From positions 1-64,000 of the forward strand of contig CAZKRU010000009.1 in assembly GCA_964555235.1 (NCBI GenBank): 64,000 nucleotides of DNA. Direction: 5' to 3'. The notes under the pieces were generated by a model. It saw nothing but the letters and a program-made list of their open reading frames with translations, had not been told where the DNA came from and did no database searches. Both the position numbers and the translations under genes were made by a program. Shown here one piece after another: positions 18,301-26,438 of this stretch (position 1 is its first letter; each line of letters begins with the position of its first letter). Source of the stretch: CAZKRU01 sp964555235. GTDB taxonomy: Bacteria > Verrucomicrobiota > Verrucomicrobiia > Methylacidiphilales > CAMAQI01.

Positions 18301-19097
18301 GGTTGATCGAACCGGATATCACCACTTGGGCTTTTGTCGCCAACGTGATCAAGCCTGCTCCAGAAGGGGGCAAGGCGGCGTATGAGAAGGAACGTCAGGT
18401 TCGTAAAAGTTTCACGGCTGCTGACTACATTTCCGTACTGCGTTCGGGAAATTTTGGAAAAGCAAGCAAGGGGATCAACCGGGCGGATTATGGGATTCGA
18501 CCTGAACTCTACAAAGAGACCAAGGGACTCCAGATTTTCGCCCCAGCGAACTACCTTTGTTATTCCGATAAGCCCGAGTATTTGAATTACTTTCAGACTG
18601 CGGATGGCGTGGCGGTGAGTAACGTGGTTTCGTACGACGAGATTGGGGCTCGTTCGATCAACCCGAAATACGAAGGGAATATGCTGACACCGGGCGGCGC
18701 TCCTTTTAGTATGGCATTGGAACTGCTTCACTATTTCCACGCGGATGCACGAACCCTTAACTACACAGTCTATACCTATGGCCGAGGTTTTGCGGATGCG
18801 CACCGCCGCTTTGCACAAGCGTTCTTAGCGCTTCCTGCAATTAAAGGAACGGTTATCGATCAAGGGGATAACGATCTCAAAGTGCGGACGTATCCTTCTG
18901 CGAATGGCACCTATGTCGGTGTTGCCTATAAGGGGCATGTGGGTAAAAAACTGATGGTGAAAGTGCCAGCCAAGGCAGGGGCAAAGGTTACTAATCTCGT
19001 AACGAATGAAAGTATTGCCGCCAAGGTTTCGGGAGGAGATTTGCAGTTCGAACTAGAAGTTGGTCCGATCGAATTGAATGCATTTTTGATCCAATGA
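15396..19097 (+). CDS. large secreted multidomain glycoside-hydrolase-like protein, 1233 aa
   Basis: Probably cleaves or binds a plant or algal polysaccharide outside the cytoplasm. The start at 15396 gives a signal peptide (MIDKKFFTSLYCFLIFLIGA). An earlier in-frame ATG at 15294 would lie upstream of and inside promoter copy 3. Domains in order: a jelly-roll carbohydrate-binding-like region (about 70-225); a GH2-type sugar-binding sandwich (about 230-370, with NGDWRFTPDSGD, WYRQKIFVP, DDDAWLNGTRIGG); further beta-domains (about 380-700); then a TIM-barrel-like region (about 720-1130, from PNRVFSFDWERQPDHDPADL). Acidic residues suitable for catalysis occur in 'RFEWGGSQD' and 'YYYNWDED'. I cannot assign a CAZy family. 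First gene of a five-gene operon. Confidence 0.7.
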   Translation: MIDKKFFTSLYCFLIFLIGAQSQTPPSEAKAQALTPFGTDVKAPPTSLIKPLEVKPQTIECLTPDKAPGWIVENPPTPEVPKLFSFDAREGKAAIILSAGEFAPARTTVRILLPGDGPTNGDVWSKNKASFVSFLCKSNKPTEMTFHLLQRGKTAGSFQAGFTAKPGEWERVILPVQEFKLKSFAKVAGLGFRVASAEKGAEVSIAEINVGGPAYTDDSFKARKLSISINGDWRFTPDSGDQGMKEKWFADAFDDSKWQVLKSGLSWQEQGVSHHGYGWYRQKIFVPKESAGIPLTVTLTSILSDDDAWLNGTRIGGISSEYKYKNMLTRCYTVPSSSIRYGENNTIAIRIWGGHITFIGNKSGLIKGPLVAELDPYLVKMREPGGTAVPADLFDLSDARQGKPFEIVFSLPPEVAKQPGSQLRYRLADLTGAEIKAGKVPLVEGTDGIAQAVVSIDRVTAQVVYLRGRLRANMIVEDAAGNPFYSGSRDLERLSFAKRDGTALPALPETLEATPYGKLKLVDEIDCSTSLFDDPHPYLQSSFDHAQDHMTPGSAVEVKVSEILGKKARECSYGWFAYRIGRGKLKPRSTYLVRIEYPEDKPRIAPVEIQTGQNFMDVGWKNGVGADDVYDNWPLSNKWQWYDTIVPLDDQTTGTGGAGSASAENGLWLYFMNKQKPGAYYAMWSGGPAVARIKLYEIDPEKNAPVIQRPKGLPNRVFSFDWERQPDHDPADLVRYAKLMGYSAISPVIIKWFFANYSEPLNGYESVTIDDHDFWARKTYDPASGEKATSEVPGKKSQHVRYLETTKQFGIDYIPRFEWGGSQDLPKDAWAVDVNGQPTKPNRFAPWCANLLDPRAWEDLKKLMDHLIKPYVKDYPQLTGALWRIRCNRMPISYGKADLDLFSKETNTKLPPGGVEQAATWAATEMKAKYDDWWHQKRADFHIKLVELLKSYRPDLTLYYYNWDEDKFGLIEPDITTWAFVANVIKPAPEGGKAAYEKERQVRKSFTAADYISVLRSGNFGKASKGINRADYGIRPELYKETKGLQIFAPANYLCYSDKPEYLNYFQTADGVAVSNVVSYDEIGARSINPKYEGNMLTPGGAPFSMALELLHYFHADARTLNYTVYTYGRGFADAHRRFAQAFLALPAIKGTVIDQGDNDLKVRTYPSANGTYVGVAYKGHVGKKLMVKVPAKAGAKVTNLVTNESIAAKVSGGDLQFELEVGPIELNAFLIQ

Positions 19098-19906
19098 AAT
19101 CAGTCGCTACGCTTCTTGCGGTGAGTTTCATTCTATGGAGTAGTTCGTACGTTACTGCGGCAAGTAATACGAAGGATGTCAGCTTTGGAGGAGGGGTTCC
19201 ACCTCGAGCCAAGGCAACTTTCACTACTCATGCACCGACGGTAGATGGGATTTGGAACGAACGAGAATGGGATGAGACAAAGTCCATTATTTTTCCGAAT
19301 CATGGCGATCCATCCTCAATAAAAAATAGATCCTTGTGTGAGGTCCGTTTTCTTTGGACAAAAGCAGGGGTTTACTTTGTATTTCGTGCGACAGAGCTCA
19401 CTCCTGTCTATGGAGAGTTCAAACCGGGTGAGCCCATTTATCAAGGGGATGCCTTTGAGCTCTTTATCGATCAGGTGGGTGACCAACGTCAGTATTATGA
19501 GATTCAAATGGATCCTGCGGCACAGGTTTTTATCAAGAACTACGTATTAAGTGCTCCACCACGTCTAACATCAGAGCTGCGACTTTCGCAGGAGTTTGTC
19601 GAAAGCGATTTTTGGCGTTATGACTTGCCGACCCCAGAGGGTTTTCGGATCGCGAGTCAGCTTGATTCCAAAACTCATGTCTGGACTTTGGAGGCTTTTC
19701 TTCCAAACGCTTTTATCAATCGTCGTGGCGGGAGCGGTCCGATGAAGCCGTGTACTTGGCGGATGAATCTCGTGCGACATGATTGGGATTTGTCGAAAAA
19801 TGATCCGAAACGACAAGTAAAGTTTATGTATTGGGCGCCAGTACTTGACGGTCATCCGCATCTCTCTCCTCGAGCCATGGGTTGGCTGGAGTTTGTAAGA
19901 CCATGA
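19094..19906 (+). CDS. secreted carbohydrate-binding family 9-like protein, 270 aa
   Basis: It has a signal peptide (MKSVATLLAVSFILWSSSYVTA) followed by a CBM9-like domain. The typical features are PTVDGIWNEREWDE near residue 50, FLWTKAGVYFVFRATE, the strand GDAFELFIDQVGDQRQYYEIQ, and WRMNLVRHDW near the end. Family knowledge: such domains bind glycan ends and often occur in polysaccharide-degrading loci of Bacteroidota, Planctomycetota and Verrucomicrobiota. The gene overlaps its upstream neighbour by ATGA and its downstream neighbour by ATGA, so it is firmly within the operon. Confidence 0.85.
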   Translation: MKSVATLLAVSFILWSSSYVTAASNTKDVSFGGGVPPRAKATFTTHAPTVDGIWNEREWDETKSIIFPNHGDPSSIKNRSLCEVRFLWTKAGVYFVFRATELTPVYGEFKPGEPIYQGDAFELFIDQVGDQRQYYEIQMDPAAQVFIKNYVLSAPPRLTSELRLSQEFVESDFWRYDLPTPEGFRIASQLDSKTHVWTLEAFLPNAFINRRGGSGPMKPCTWRMNLVRHDWDLSKNDPKRQVKFMYWAPVLDGHPHLSPRAMGWLEFVRP

Positions 19907-20667
19907 TTGCCGATATCGTCTACGGACGTAAATTTGGGATGGCTCTCACTCTCGACGTTGTGAGGCCGGAAAAACCTTCAGGTGTCGGAGTGATCGCTTT
20001 GTCGAGCGGTGGATGGAGATCCTGGCCGGAGGTGGGGAAGGTCGATCCCGCCGAGTTTCTCGAACGTGGCCAAACGGTTTTCAGCGTCATGCATGGATCT
20101 CGACCAAAGTTCAGTATCTCGGAGATTGTGCAGGACATCCGGCGTGCGGTGCGCTTCGTTCGGGCGCATGCGGTTGAACACGGCGTTGACCCTCGACGCC
20201 TTGGGTTATTTGGTATCAGCTCCGGGGGGAATCTTTCTCTCCTAGCTGCCGCGCAAGGGGGTGATGGCGATCCCGAAGCAAAGGATCCGGTGGATCAGCA
20301 AAGCGATCGTGTTGACGCTGTCGCCTGCTTTTATCCTCCGACTGATTTTCAAAACTTTGGAGAATCGGGGAAAATATGGGTTCCCTACCGAACGGCGGAG
20401 GAGAGAGCCGACGATGCGACGCTTGCGAGAGAGACTTCACCGACAACCTATTTCACCCCTGCGATGCCGCCGACACTTATTATCCACGGTGACGCGGATA
20501 CGCTGGTTCCCATCCAGCAAGGTCGGGTCGCGATCTCGCGGCTCCGGGAGCTTGGAGTCAAATGCCGCTTCGAAGAGCGACCGGGGAAGGAGCATGGCTG
20601 GCCCGACATGAGGTCCGATCACGCTCTCTGCGCCGACTGGTTTGCGACACATCTGGAAAGTTCTTAG
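19903..20667 (+). CDS. alpha/beta hydrolase (esterase/peptidase S9-like), 254 aa
   Basis: A cytoplasmic serine hydrolase. The ATG at 19903 overlaps the previous stop (ATGA) and is preferred to a TTG 21 bases upstream. The nucleophile elbow GISSGG places the catalytic Ser at residue 106. The acid is in IIHGDADTLVP and the His in RPGKEHGW. An oxyanion-type SSGGW sits at residues 34-38. There is no signal peptide. In a polysaccharide-utilisation operon an acetyl- or feruloyl-esterase role on oligosaccharides is plausible but not shown. Confidence 0.85.
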   Translation: MIADIVYGRKFGMALTLDVVRPEKPSGVGVIALSSGGWRSWPEVGKVDPAEFLERGQTVFSVMHGSRPKFSISEIVQDIRRAVRFVRAHAVEHGVDPRRLGLFGISSGGNLSLLAAAQGGDGDPEAKDPVDQQSDRVDAVACFYPPTDFQNFGESGKIWVPYRTAEERADDATLARETSPTTYFTPAMPPTLIIHGDADTLVPIQQGRVAISRLRELGVKCRFEERPGKEHGWPDMRSDHALCADWFATHLESS

Positions 20668-20711
20668 CGGTATTCATTCGTGGCAGAACATAAATCACGG
20701 TTATTTATTTT

Positions 20712-22400
20712 ATGAACGCCGTCGCTTCTTCCCTCGTGGAATCCGATAACGCTTTTGATTCATCTTGCAACCTGATTCAACTGCCGACGGCAACTCCGGG
20801 CTATCACACCAAACTGATTCCTAGTACTCCTTCCCACCCGATCCGTGAGAGCATCAATTACGCGCAGATGCTTTTTGAAACACCTGAACCATGGAGACAC
20901 GAACGCGCCTGTAAGGTTCTTGAAAAAATTCTAGAACTTCAAGAAAAAGATCCGACCAGTATTTGGTTTGGGCTGTGGGGTTGGTTTTTGGAGGAACCTC
21001 CGAAAGAAATGGCCCCTGCGGATTGGAATTGGGCAGATTTTATCGGTTCACGACTGGCTGAAATCATTGCCCGTTTTTCCAATTTACTATCCCCTCGATT
21101 GCTCAAGGAGTCCCGAGCTGCGTTGGATCGTGCGGCTTGGTGTATTTTTCGGCGAAATGTTCGAACGGATTACACCAATATTTGTGCGATGGGTGCTGCC
21201 GTTTGTCTTGCCGCCGGTGAATTATTGCCCGAACCACGCCTATTTTCCTATGGTCTTGATAGATTGCGGAATCTCCGCAAACGTCTGGAGTTCGACGGTG
21301 GCTTCACCGAGTATAACAGTTCAACCTACACATTGGTGGCGTTGATTGAATTCGAGCGTATTCTTGGACTCATCTACAATTCCGAAGCACGGGCCGAAGC
21401 GGAAATGCTTCTTCATCATACCTGGAGATTGATTTCTTCTCAGTTTCATCCAGGCACGGGACAATGGGCTGGACCGGCCTGTCGCAGCTACAATAGTTGG
21501 CTGGATGAACCGAGGTGGCAATTTCTGGAAGAGCGGCTCGGATTCAATCTCGAACATCGTTCCGGGCCAAAGATCACTTTCTTTGCAGATGCTTTTTCGA
21601 GCAGTCATCCTCAGCCATGTCCGGAGGAGTTTCGGGAACGATTTCGCGCCTTGCCATCTAATTCGTATGTTTTCAAGAATTGTTGGGTGCGCGATGAAAA
21701 GGGTACGCCCGCTCAAGTCTCGACGACATGGTTCACCGAAGACGCCACGTTGGGATCTATGAGTCGGGAGAGCGCATGGGGGCAACGTCGTGTCGTGCTT
21801 GGCTATTGGCGGACGACGGAAGATCTCGCCATCCGTTTGCGTCTGCGGGTTTTGCATGACGGGCGAGACTTTGCTTCTGGTTTTGTATGGAATGACCAAA
21901 GCGATTCGCGTGTTTTGACGGGAGTCCATTTTGTCACAGGAGAGGGAGATTGGCATCCGGCACTTGATGTCCCGACGGATGGGGTCTTTCCAATGAGGGA
22001 TCTCCGATTGAGATATGAAGTGGAGGGTCATGGCTTGAGTCTGGACCAAACCAGTGAGAATGTTTTTGTATTTAGCGCTGGTTCTTGTCGTGCGGCCGTA
22101 CATGCGGGTCCTGGATGGTTCGATGGAGAACAAATCCGAGGTTGGGAAATGGGAGGTGAGGGTGATCTGAAATGGGTCGACTTCGTGTTCTATTCCGGTC
22201 CAGTTCGGGGGTTTCATCCGGGTACCGTTGGTGAAACCAATGTCTCAGTTGCATTGGAGTTGCTGGCCGCTGCTGAAACGCTCACGACATCTCCGCTTGA
22301 AAGCTCAAAGAACGACACGCATCGGAAGTTCAAATGGAAATGTGACCGAGCACTTGAAGTTCGGATTCCACTCCGAGGAAGCAAACGCCCACGTCCATGA
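20712..22400 (+). CDS. putative alpha/alpha-toroid lyase-like protein, 562 aa
   Basis: No signal peptide is seen, so it is probably cytoplasmic. The first 300 residues are helical with aromatic-rich turns (SIWFGLWGWFLEEPPKEMAP, GGFTEYNSSTYTLVALIEFE). This is the pattern of (alpha/alpha)6-barrel polysaccharide lyases and heparinase II-type enzymes. The second half is beta-rich (LRLRVLHDGRDFASGFVWND, VFVFSAGSCRAAVHAG), fitting the beta-sandwich of such lyases. Candidate catalytic Asn-Ser-Tyr residues occur in FTEYNSSTY. It overlaps the downstream oligogalacturonate-lyase-like gene by ATGA. The family and fold are inferred from pattern, not from an alignment. Confidence 0.6.
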   Translation: MNAVASSLVESDNAFDSSCNLIQLPTATPGYHTKLIPSTPSHPIRESINYAQMLFETPEPWRHERACKVLEKILELQEKDPTSIWFGLWGWFLEEPPKEMAPADWNWADFIGSRLAEIIARFSNLLSPRLLKESRAALDRAAWCIFRRNVRTDYTNICAMGAAVCLAAGELLPEPRLFSYGLDRLRNLRKRLEFDGGFTEYNSSTYTLVALIEFERILGLIYNSEARAEAEMLLHHTWRLISSQFHPGTGQWAGPACRSYNSWLDEPRWQFLEERLGFNLEHRSGPKITFFADAFSSSHPQPCPEEFRERFRALPSNSYVFKNCWVRDEKGTPAQVSTTWFTEDATLGSMSRESAWGQRRVVLGYWRTTEDLAIRLRLRVLHDGRDFASGFVWNDQSDSRVLTGVHFVTGEGDWHPALDVPTDGVFPMRDLRLRYEVEGHGLSLDQTSENVFVFSAGSCRAAVHAGPGWFDGEQIRGWEMGGEGDLKWVDFVFYSGPVRGFHPGTVGETNVSVALELLAAAETLTTSPLESSKNDTHRKFKWKCDRALEVRIPLRGSKRPRP

Positions 22401-23584
22401 AGAATGTGAAACAGAATAGACGACCGTCGATGTCAGAGCGCACGAGTTACCGTGATCCGTCCACAGGCGCGACAGTCATTCAATGGACTCAAGGTCCGCA
22501 CAAGAACCAGCATCTTTACTTTACGAGCCCAAGCGTGACGGCCGACGACCGATGGTTGGTTTTTATTTCCGATCGGAGTGGAAATCCCAATCTTCATGTG
22601 ATTGATCGCAAGGATGGGAGCATCCGACAGTTGAGTGGTAATGAAAATGGTTTACTGCGTAGCTACGTTTATCCTCGAGGAGGGAAATGTGGATTGAGTA
22701 AGGCCTCGCCATGCCTCGATGCCCAAAGGAATCAGCTTTATTATATCCGGGATGATCTTGTCTACGGGGTCAACTTGGATGACGAATCTGTCGGTGAACA
22801 GAAAATTGGTATGATGCCGGAGCAATGGTACGGAGCTTTCACGCATATTTCTCCGGATGGAAGGATGCTCTGTGTGCCTTGCACGGATCCTCGTGCTTTT
22901 GTGGATGAGGTAGAAAATCAATGGGAACAGATGCGAAAAGTGCCAGGTCGAATGGAGCGGGAACAATTGATGACTCGGATTTATTTGATCGATATACGTA
23001 CGGGAGTCTCGAGGATCGCGGCGGAGGTTCCATTCTGGGTGACTCATGTTCAATTTGATCCGACGGGCTCAGGGCGTATTATTTTCAATCGTGAGGGTTT
23101 TGCAGAAGGGGGAGATAAACCGCCACAAAATCGAATTTGGTGTTTGGAACCAGAGGGAACGTACCATCCCTTATCTCCTGAACCTCCGGGAGAATGGCGA
23201 GCTCATGAGAATTGGGCTCATGATGGGAAAAGTGTGCTTTACCACGGAGGCCGTGAGGGTAAGGCTTTTCTTGCTTCAAGGACGTGGGAGGGGGAGTTGA
23301 TTCAGGAGACGAATCTCGCCGGAATCGAATTTTGGCATGCAACCGGAGCCTTGGACGGAAAGAGGCTCTTTGTTGATCGGCCTGATGGATTTATCTCCGT
23401 GGTGGATCCTTACGCGAAAGGGAATCGTATGGTAAACATCTGCAGGCATGACTCCTCGGTTGAGGATCAAGATGCGCATCCGCACCCGATAACGACTTCC
23501 AAGGGGGAAAGCTTGATTTTCACTTCGATCCGCACGGGTAATGGGAATGTTTATGAGGTTCTAAGAGAGCCGCATCTCTTTTAA
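22397..23584 (+). CDS. oligogalacturonate lyase-like (PL22) seven-bladed propeller, 395 aa
   Basis: A cytoplasmic protein with WD40/PD40-like blades (DDRWLVFISDRSGNPNLHVI, PDGRMLCVPC, WAHDGKSVLYHGG, SKGESLIFTSIRTGNGNVYE). Known PL22 lyases cleave unsaturated digalacturonate, with Mn coordinated by three His and one Gln in the pattern Q-x-x-H-x-H plus a distant His. Here Q358, H361 and H363 (QDAHPHP) and a His in GEWRAHENW fit. This supports a lyase acting on a uronate oligomer. It ends the operon; 110 bases follow before the next gene. Confidence 0.8.
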   Translation: MKNVKQNRRPSMSERTSYRDPSTGATVIQWTQGPHKNQHLYFTSPSVTADDRWLVFISDRSGNPNLHVIDRKDGSIRQLSGNENGLLRSYVYPRGGKCGLSKASPCLDAQRNQLYYIRDDLVYGVNLDDESVGEQKIGMMPEQWYGAFTHISPDGRMLCVPCTDPRAFVDEVENQWEQMRKVPGRMEREQLMTRIYLIDIRTGVSRIAAEVPFWVTHVQFDPTGSGRIIFNREGFAEGGDKPPQNRIWCLEPEGTYHPLSPEPPGEWRAHENWAHDGKSVLYHGGREGKAFLASRTWEGELIQETNLAGIEFWHATGALDGKRLFVDRPDGFISVVDPYAKGNRMVNICRHDSSVEDQDAHPHPITTSKGESLIFTSIRTGNGNVYEVLREPHLF

Positions 23585-23620
23585 TGACGGCTTGCTTAAG
23601 TGATGATTGTTAGGAGGAGT

Positions 23621-23654
23621 GAAAAAGTCAAAAGGAAGGGCGATTTCACTATGG
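23621..23654 (+). promoter_or_regulatory. shared promoter/operator motif, copy 4
   Basis: GAAAAA, then GTCAAA (23627-23632), 16 bases containing GGGCGATT, then CTATGG (23649-23654). It is one of the three best copies. The ATG of the downstream gene is at 23695. Confidence 0.7.
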
Positions 23655-23694
23655 TGAAAATTCCGGCAAGTGTTACATTATTGCCTATCCTATC

Positions 23695-24678
23695 ATGACT
23701 CGAAAACGTCTTTTCAATCATCAATGTCGATTTAATCATTTTAGCAGATTTCTTCTGGCTGGTTTCGTATGGATTGGGTGTAGCGCCTTATTGTTGAGAG
23801 GTGAGGCGATCCTTGATCTCACTTTTGATGATCCCAATGGCATGATTAAATTAACGCCGGAAGGAATTTCTAAAATTACTCCGGCTCTCTCAAATAAAAA
23901 TGCGACGATTGCTTCTGGGATTGGGGGGCGAGCAATTCCTCAAATTATCGAATCTCCTGTGGCTTCCGAGAAAGAGTCTGCAAGGCCTGACGAGGCGAAG
24001 ATCCAGGTTCTGAGTGAGCCAAAGTTTGGGCCCGGTGCATTCGTTCGGATCTCGCTTCAAGAGAAAACGGTAACACGAGGTGCAGGGATTGGGATTATTC
24101 CTGATAAAGTTTCGAGCTCACTGTCATCGTTCGTTACGTATGAGAATGGATTGGCTCGATTTGATGGATGTCTTGATTTCTTTTTTCGCGTGATTTACGA
24201 GGGGACGGATTCGCCAAAAATTAGTTTATGGGCTTGCGCTGGATTGTTGGGGTTTGATCTCAGTACCGAACCGACTGTGCCAGGGCTCGTTCCTCGATTA
24301 TATCCAAAATCAGGTACGCTCGATACGGGTGAAGATGGTGCGAAGAAGAAAGAAGGGATTAACGGCAGGAGTCGTCGTAGTGTGCGGATTGAATCTGGAG
24401 AGATCTATCACGGGGCCATTGTCTTTCGGACGACTCCCGAAGGGGCGGTGACCATGGACGTTTGCCTTCAGTCGGGATTAGGTCCAATGGATGTCGAGGA
24501 GTCCTGTATTGTAACGCTCGGGAGCTTTTTGTTGCATGCGGATAAAGGGAGAAATGCCGCTGATAAGATCACGCTGAATCTGGGTCGAAATGAGATTCCG
24601 CAAGTTCTCGATATTGCCTCAGTGAGAATCTTTAGTCCAGCGACCGCCGTTATTCCAGGGATCGACGGAAAGAAATAA
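23695..24678 (+). CDS. secreted protein of unknown function, 327 aa
   Basis: It has a long basic N-terminus, then a hydrophobic core ending GCSALLLRGEA, then a beta-rich domain starting ILDLTFDDPNG. That opening is typical of LamG/concanavalin-like exoproteins in this phylum. Several strands alternate with Gly-rich turns. There are no catalytic signatures. It directly follows promoter copy 4 and ends four bases before the first sialate O-acetylesterase-like gene, so it is part of the same transcript. A glycan-binding partner of that esterase is a possible role. Confidence 0.7.
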   Translation: MTRKRLFNHQCRFNHFSRFLLAGFVWIGCSALLLRGEAILDLTFDDPNGMIKLTPEGISKITPALSNKNATIASGIGGRAIPQIIESPVASEKESARPDEAKIQVLSEPKFGPGAFVRISLQEKTVTRGAGIGIIPDKVSSSLSSFVTYENGLARFDGCLDFFFRVIYEGTDSPKISLWACAGLLGFDLSTEPTVPGLVPRLYPKSGTLDTGEDGAKKKEGINGRSRRSVRIESGEIYHGAIVFRTTPEGAVTMDVCLQSGLGPMDVEESCIVTLGSFLLHADKGRNAADKITLNLGRNEIPQVLDIASVRIFSPATAVIPGIDGKK

Positions 24679-24682
24679 TTTT

Positions 24683-26167
24683 ATGATGAGGCGAGTACCT
24701 TTTTTTCAATCCTTCATGCTAATCATCGGTATCATCGGTTGGGGATCTCAAGCGAGGGCGGTCATTCAACTCTCTCCCTTGTTTACGGATCACATGGTAA
24801 TTCAGGTGGGCAAGTCTGTTCCGGTTTGGGGGAAGGCAGATCCTCGTGAGAAAGTGACGGTTAGTATTGGGGGTCAGGCAAAGGCTGCTGAGGCGGGTGA
24901 GGATGGTAAGTGGTCGGTGACGCTCGATCCATTGTCTCCTGGAGATCCTCTGACACTGACGGTTCAAGGAAGTAACACACTCACCATTCAAGATGTGCTG
25001 GTGGGAGAGGTCTGGCTTTGTGCAGGTCAGTCGAATATGGCTTTACCTGTTTCGAAGGCCAAGGATTTCCAGATCGAAAAGCCTGTGGCGACATGGCCGA
25101 AGATTCGAATGCAGCAGACGAATAAATGGGTGATCTGTAGTCCTGAGACCGTTGGGACGTTTTCTGCCGCGGGTTATTTTTTTGGCCGTGAAGTTCACCA
25201 AAAAACAGGACTACCGGTGGGATTACTTCACCGTTCGGCGGGTGGGACTCCCATTGAATTGTGGACGAGCGACGAGGCACAAAAGGCGGTGCCAGAGTTG
25301 AAGCCTCTCTTTGAATCGGTCGGAGGGACTGCGGTTGCTAGTAAACAAGAATCCGCGCAGGCCGAAAGTGATCGACAACAGGCTACCGAAGTCGAAGGAA
25401 AGCAGGCGGTTGCCAGTCAGAAACAGAGTCCTGGATATCTTTTTAATGACAGAATTCTTCCCGTGGCGCCCTATGCCATTCGTGGGGCGATCTGGTACCA
25501 AGGGGAGGCGAACTCTTATACGGTTCACGCCAATCTTTACGGAATTCAACTGGCGACCATGATTAAGGACTGGCGGAGTCGGTGGGGATATGATTTCTCT
25601 TTTATCTCGGTGCAGCTTCCGGATATCGGTCCCGCCCGCCCGGATCCCATTCAAACGTGTGGGCGAGTCTTGGTGCGTGAAGGAGTTTTAAAATCGCTGA
25701 GTCTTCCGAATACAGGAATGGCAGTCACGATAGGAACGGGCGATGAGAAAAGTAACCATCCGACCAATAAGCAAGAAGTTGGGAGACGCTTGGCTCAGTG
25801 GGCGTTGGCGACGGTTTATGAACAAAAGGGAGTCGCTGCTTCTGGTCCTTTACCGGAGGGAAATCAGGTTGTGAATGGTAAAGTCGTCGTGAATTTCTCT
25901 CACACCGAAGGGGGGCTTGTTGTGAAAGGTGGTGGCGAGTTGATGGGATTTGCCATTGCGGGAGCCGATATGAAATGGGTTTCTGGCAACGCAACGATTG
26001 ATGGAAATACAGTGATTGTTTCAAGTCCCGAGGTGAAGGATCCTGTTGGAGTTCGTTACGCTTGGGCAAGTAATCCAGCAAGCAGTAATCTGTATAATGG
26101 ATCCGGCCTTCCTGCGACTCCATTCAGAACGGATAACGAGCCGCTTTCCAACGCCTATCGACAATAG
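24683..26167 (+). CDS. secreted sialate O-acetylesterase-like SGNH hydrolase, 494 aa
   Basis: A signal peptide (FFQSFMLIIGIIGWGSQARA) precedes an N-terminal strand domain (IQLSPLFTDHMVIQ... VPVWGKADP). The SGNH block with the nucleophile Ser117 (CAGQSNMALP) and a block V with Asp and His (GTGDEKSNHPTNKQEVG) follow. These are hallmarks of the sialic-acid 9-O-acetylesterase family, whose members also remove acetyl groups from other glycans. A Gln/Glu/Ser-rich insert (residues about 216-245) is unusual. The GGAAAGAAA upstream may be a weak ribosome binding site. Confidence 0.9.
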   Translation: MMRRVPFFQSFMLIIGIIGWGSQARAVIQLSPLFTDHMVIQVGKSVPVWGKADPREKVTVSIGGQAKAAEAGEDGKWSVTLDPLSPGDPLTLTVQGSNTLTIQDVLVGEVWLCAGQSNMALPVSKAKDFQIEKPVATWPKIRMQQTNKWVICSPETVGTFSAAGYFFGREVHQKTGLPVGLLHRSAGGTPIELWTSDEAQKAVPELKPLFESVGGTAVASKQESAQAESDRQQATEVEGKQAVASQKQSPGYLFNDRILPVAPYAIRGAIWYQGEANSYTVHANLYGIQLATMIKDWRSRWGYDFSFISVQLPDIGPARPDPIQTCGRVLVREGVLKSLSLPNTGMAVTIGTGDEKSNHPTNKQEVGRRLAQWALATVYEQKGVAASGPLPEGNQVVNGKVVVNFSHTEGGLVVKGGGELMGFAIAGADMKWVSGNATIDGNTVIVSSPEVKDPVGVRYAWASNPASSNLYNGSGLPATPFRTDNEPLSNAYRQ

Positions 26168-26253
26168 CGTTCGGGCTTGGTTTAAGTGCGTTAATTACAC
26201 CAACACAGGTGTGAGTTCTCTGGTGTTCTCGAGATTGGAGCGTTTTTCTTATG

Positions 26254-26378
26254 TTCCCCTCGAGGGTAAGATTCAAACCGCCTACATTGCAGGAGGTATT
26301 TTTTTTCTATCCGTCGTCCGGTCTCAAACAGGGTGTTGGTGGTTGAAAATGTCAAAATGAGGGATGAACTCACTATGG
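26254..26378 (+). repeat. 125-base direct repeat ending in the promoter motif, copy A
   Basis: This stretch, including ACCGCCTACATTGC, GTCGTCCGGTCTCAAACA and the promoter motif, recurs at 29988-30112 with about 80-90 % identity by eye. Both copies lie directly upstream of a secreted-protein gene. The upstream 100 bases are thus conserved well beyond the promoter boxes. Confidence 0.75.
26344..26378 (+). promoter_or_regulatory. shared promoter/operator motif, copy 5
   Basis: TGAAAAT, then GTCAAA (26351-26356), 16 bases with GGG, then CTATGG (26373-26378). An in-frame ATG at 26364 lies between the boxes, which argues that translation of the next gene starts at 26439 instead. Confidence 0.7.
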
Positions 26379-26438
26379 AAATTTATTAAAAAATTCTCCA
26401 ATATGTTCATTATTGTGACAGAAACTATTAAAACTATA

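Noticed and set aside
26364..26438. Upstream start of the second esterase gene
   Set aside because: The ATG lies between the two promoter boxes and would not be transcribed; the ATG at 26439 gives a clean signal peptide.
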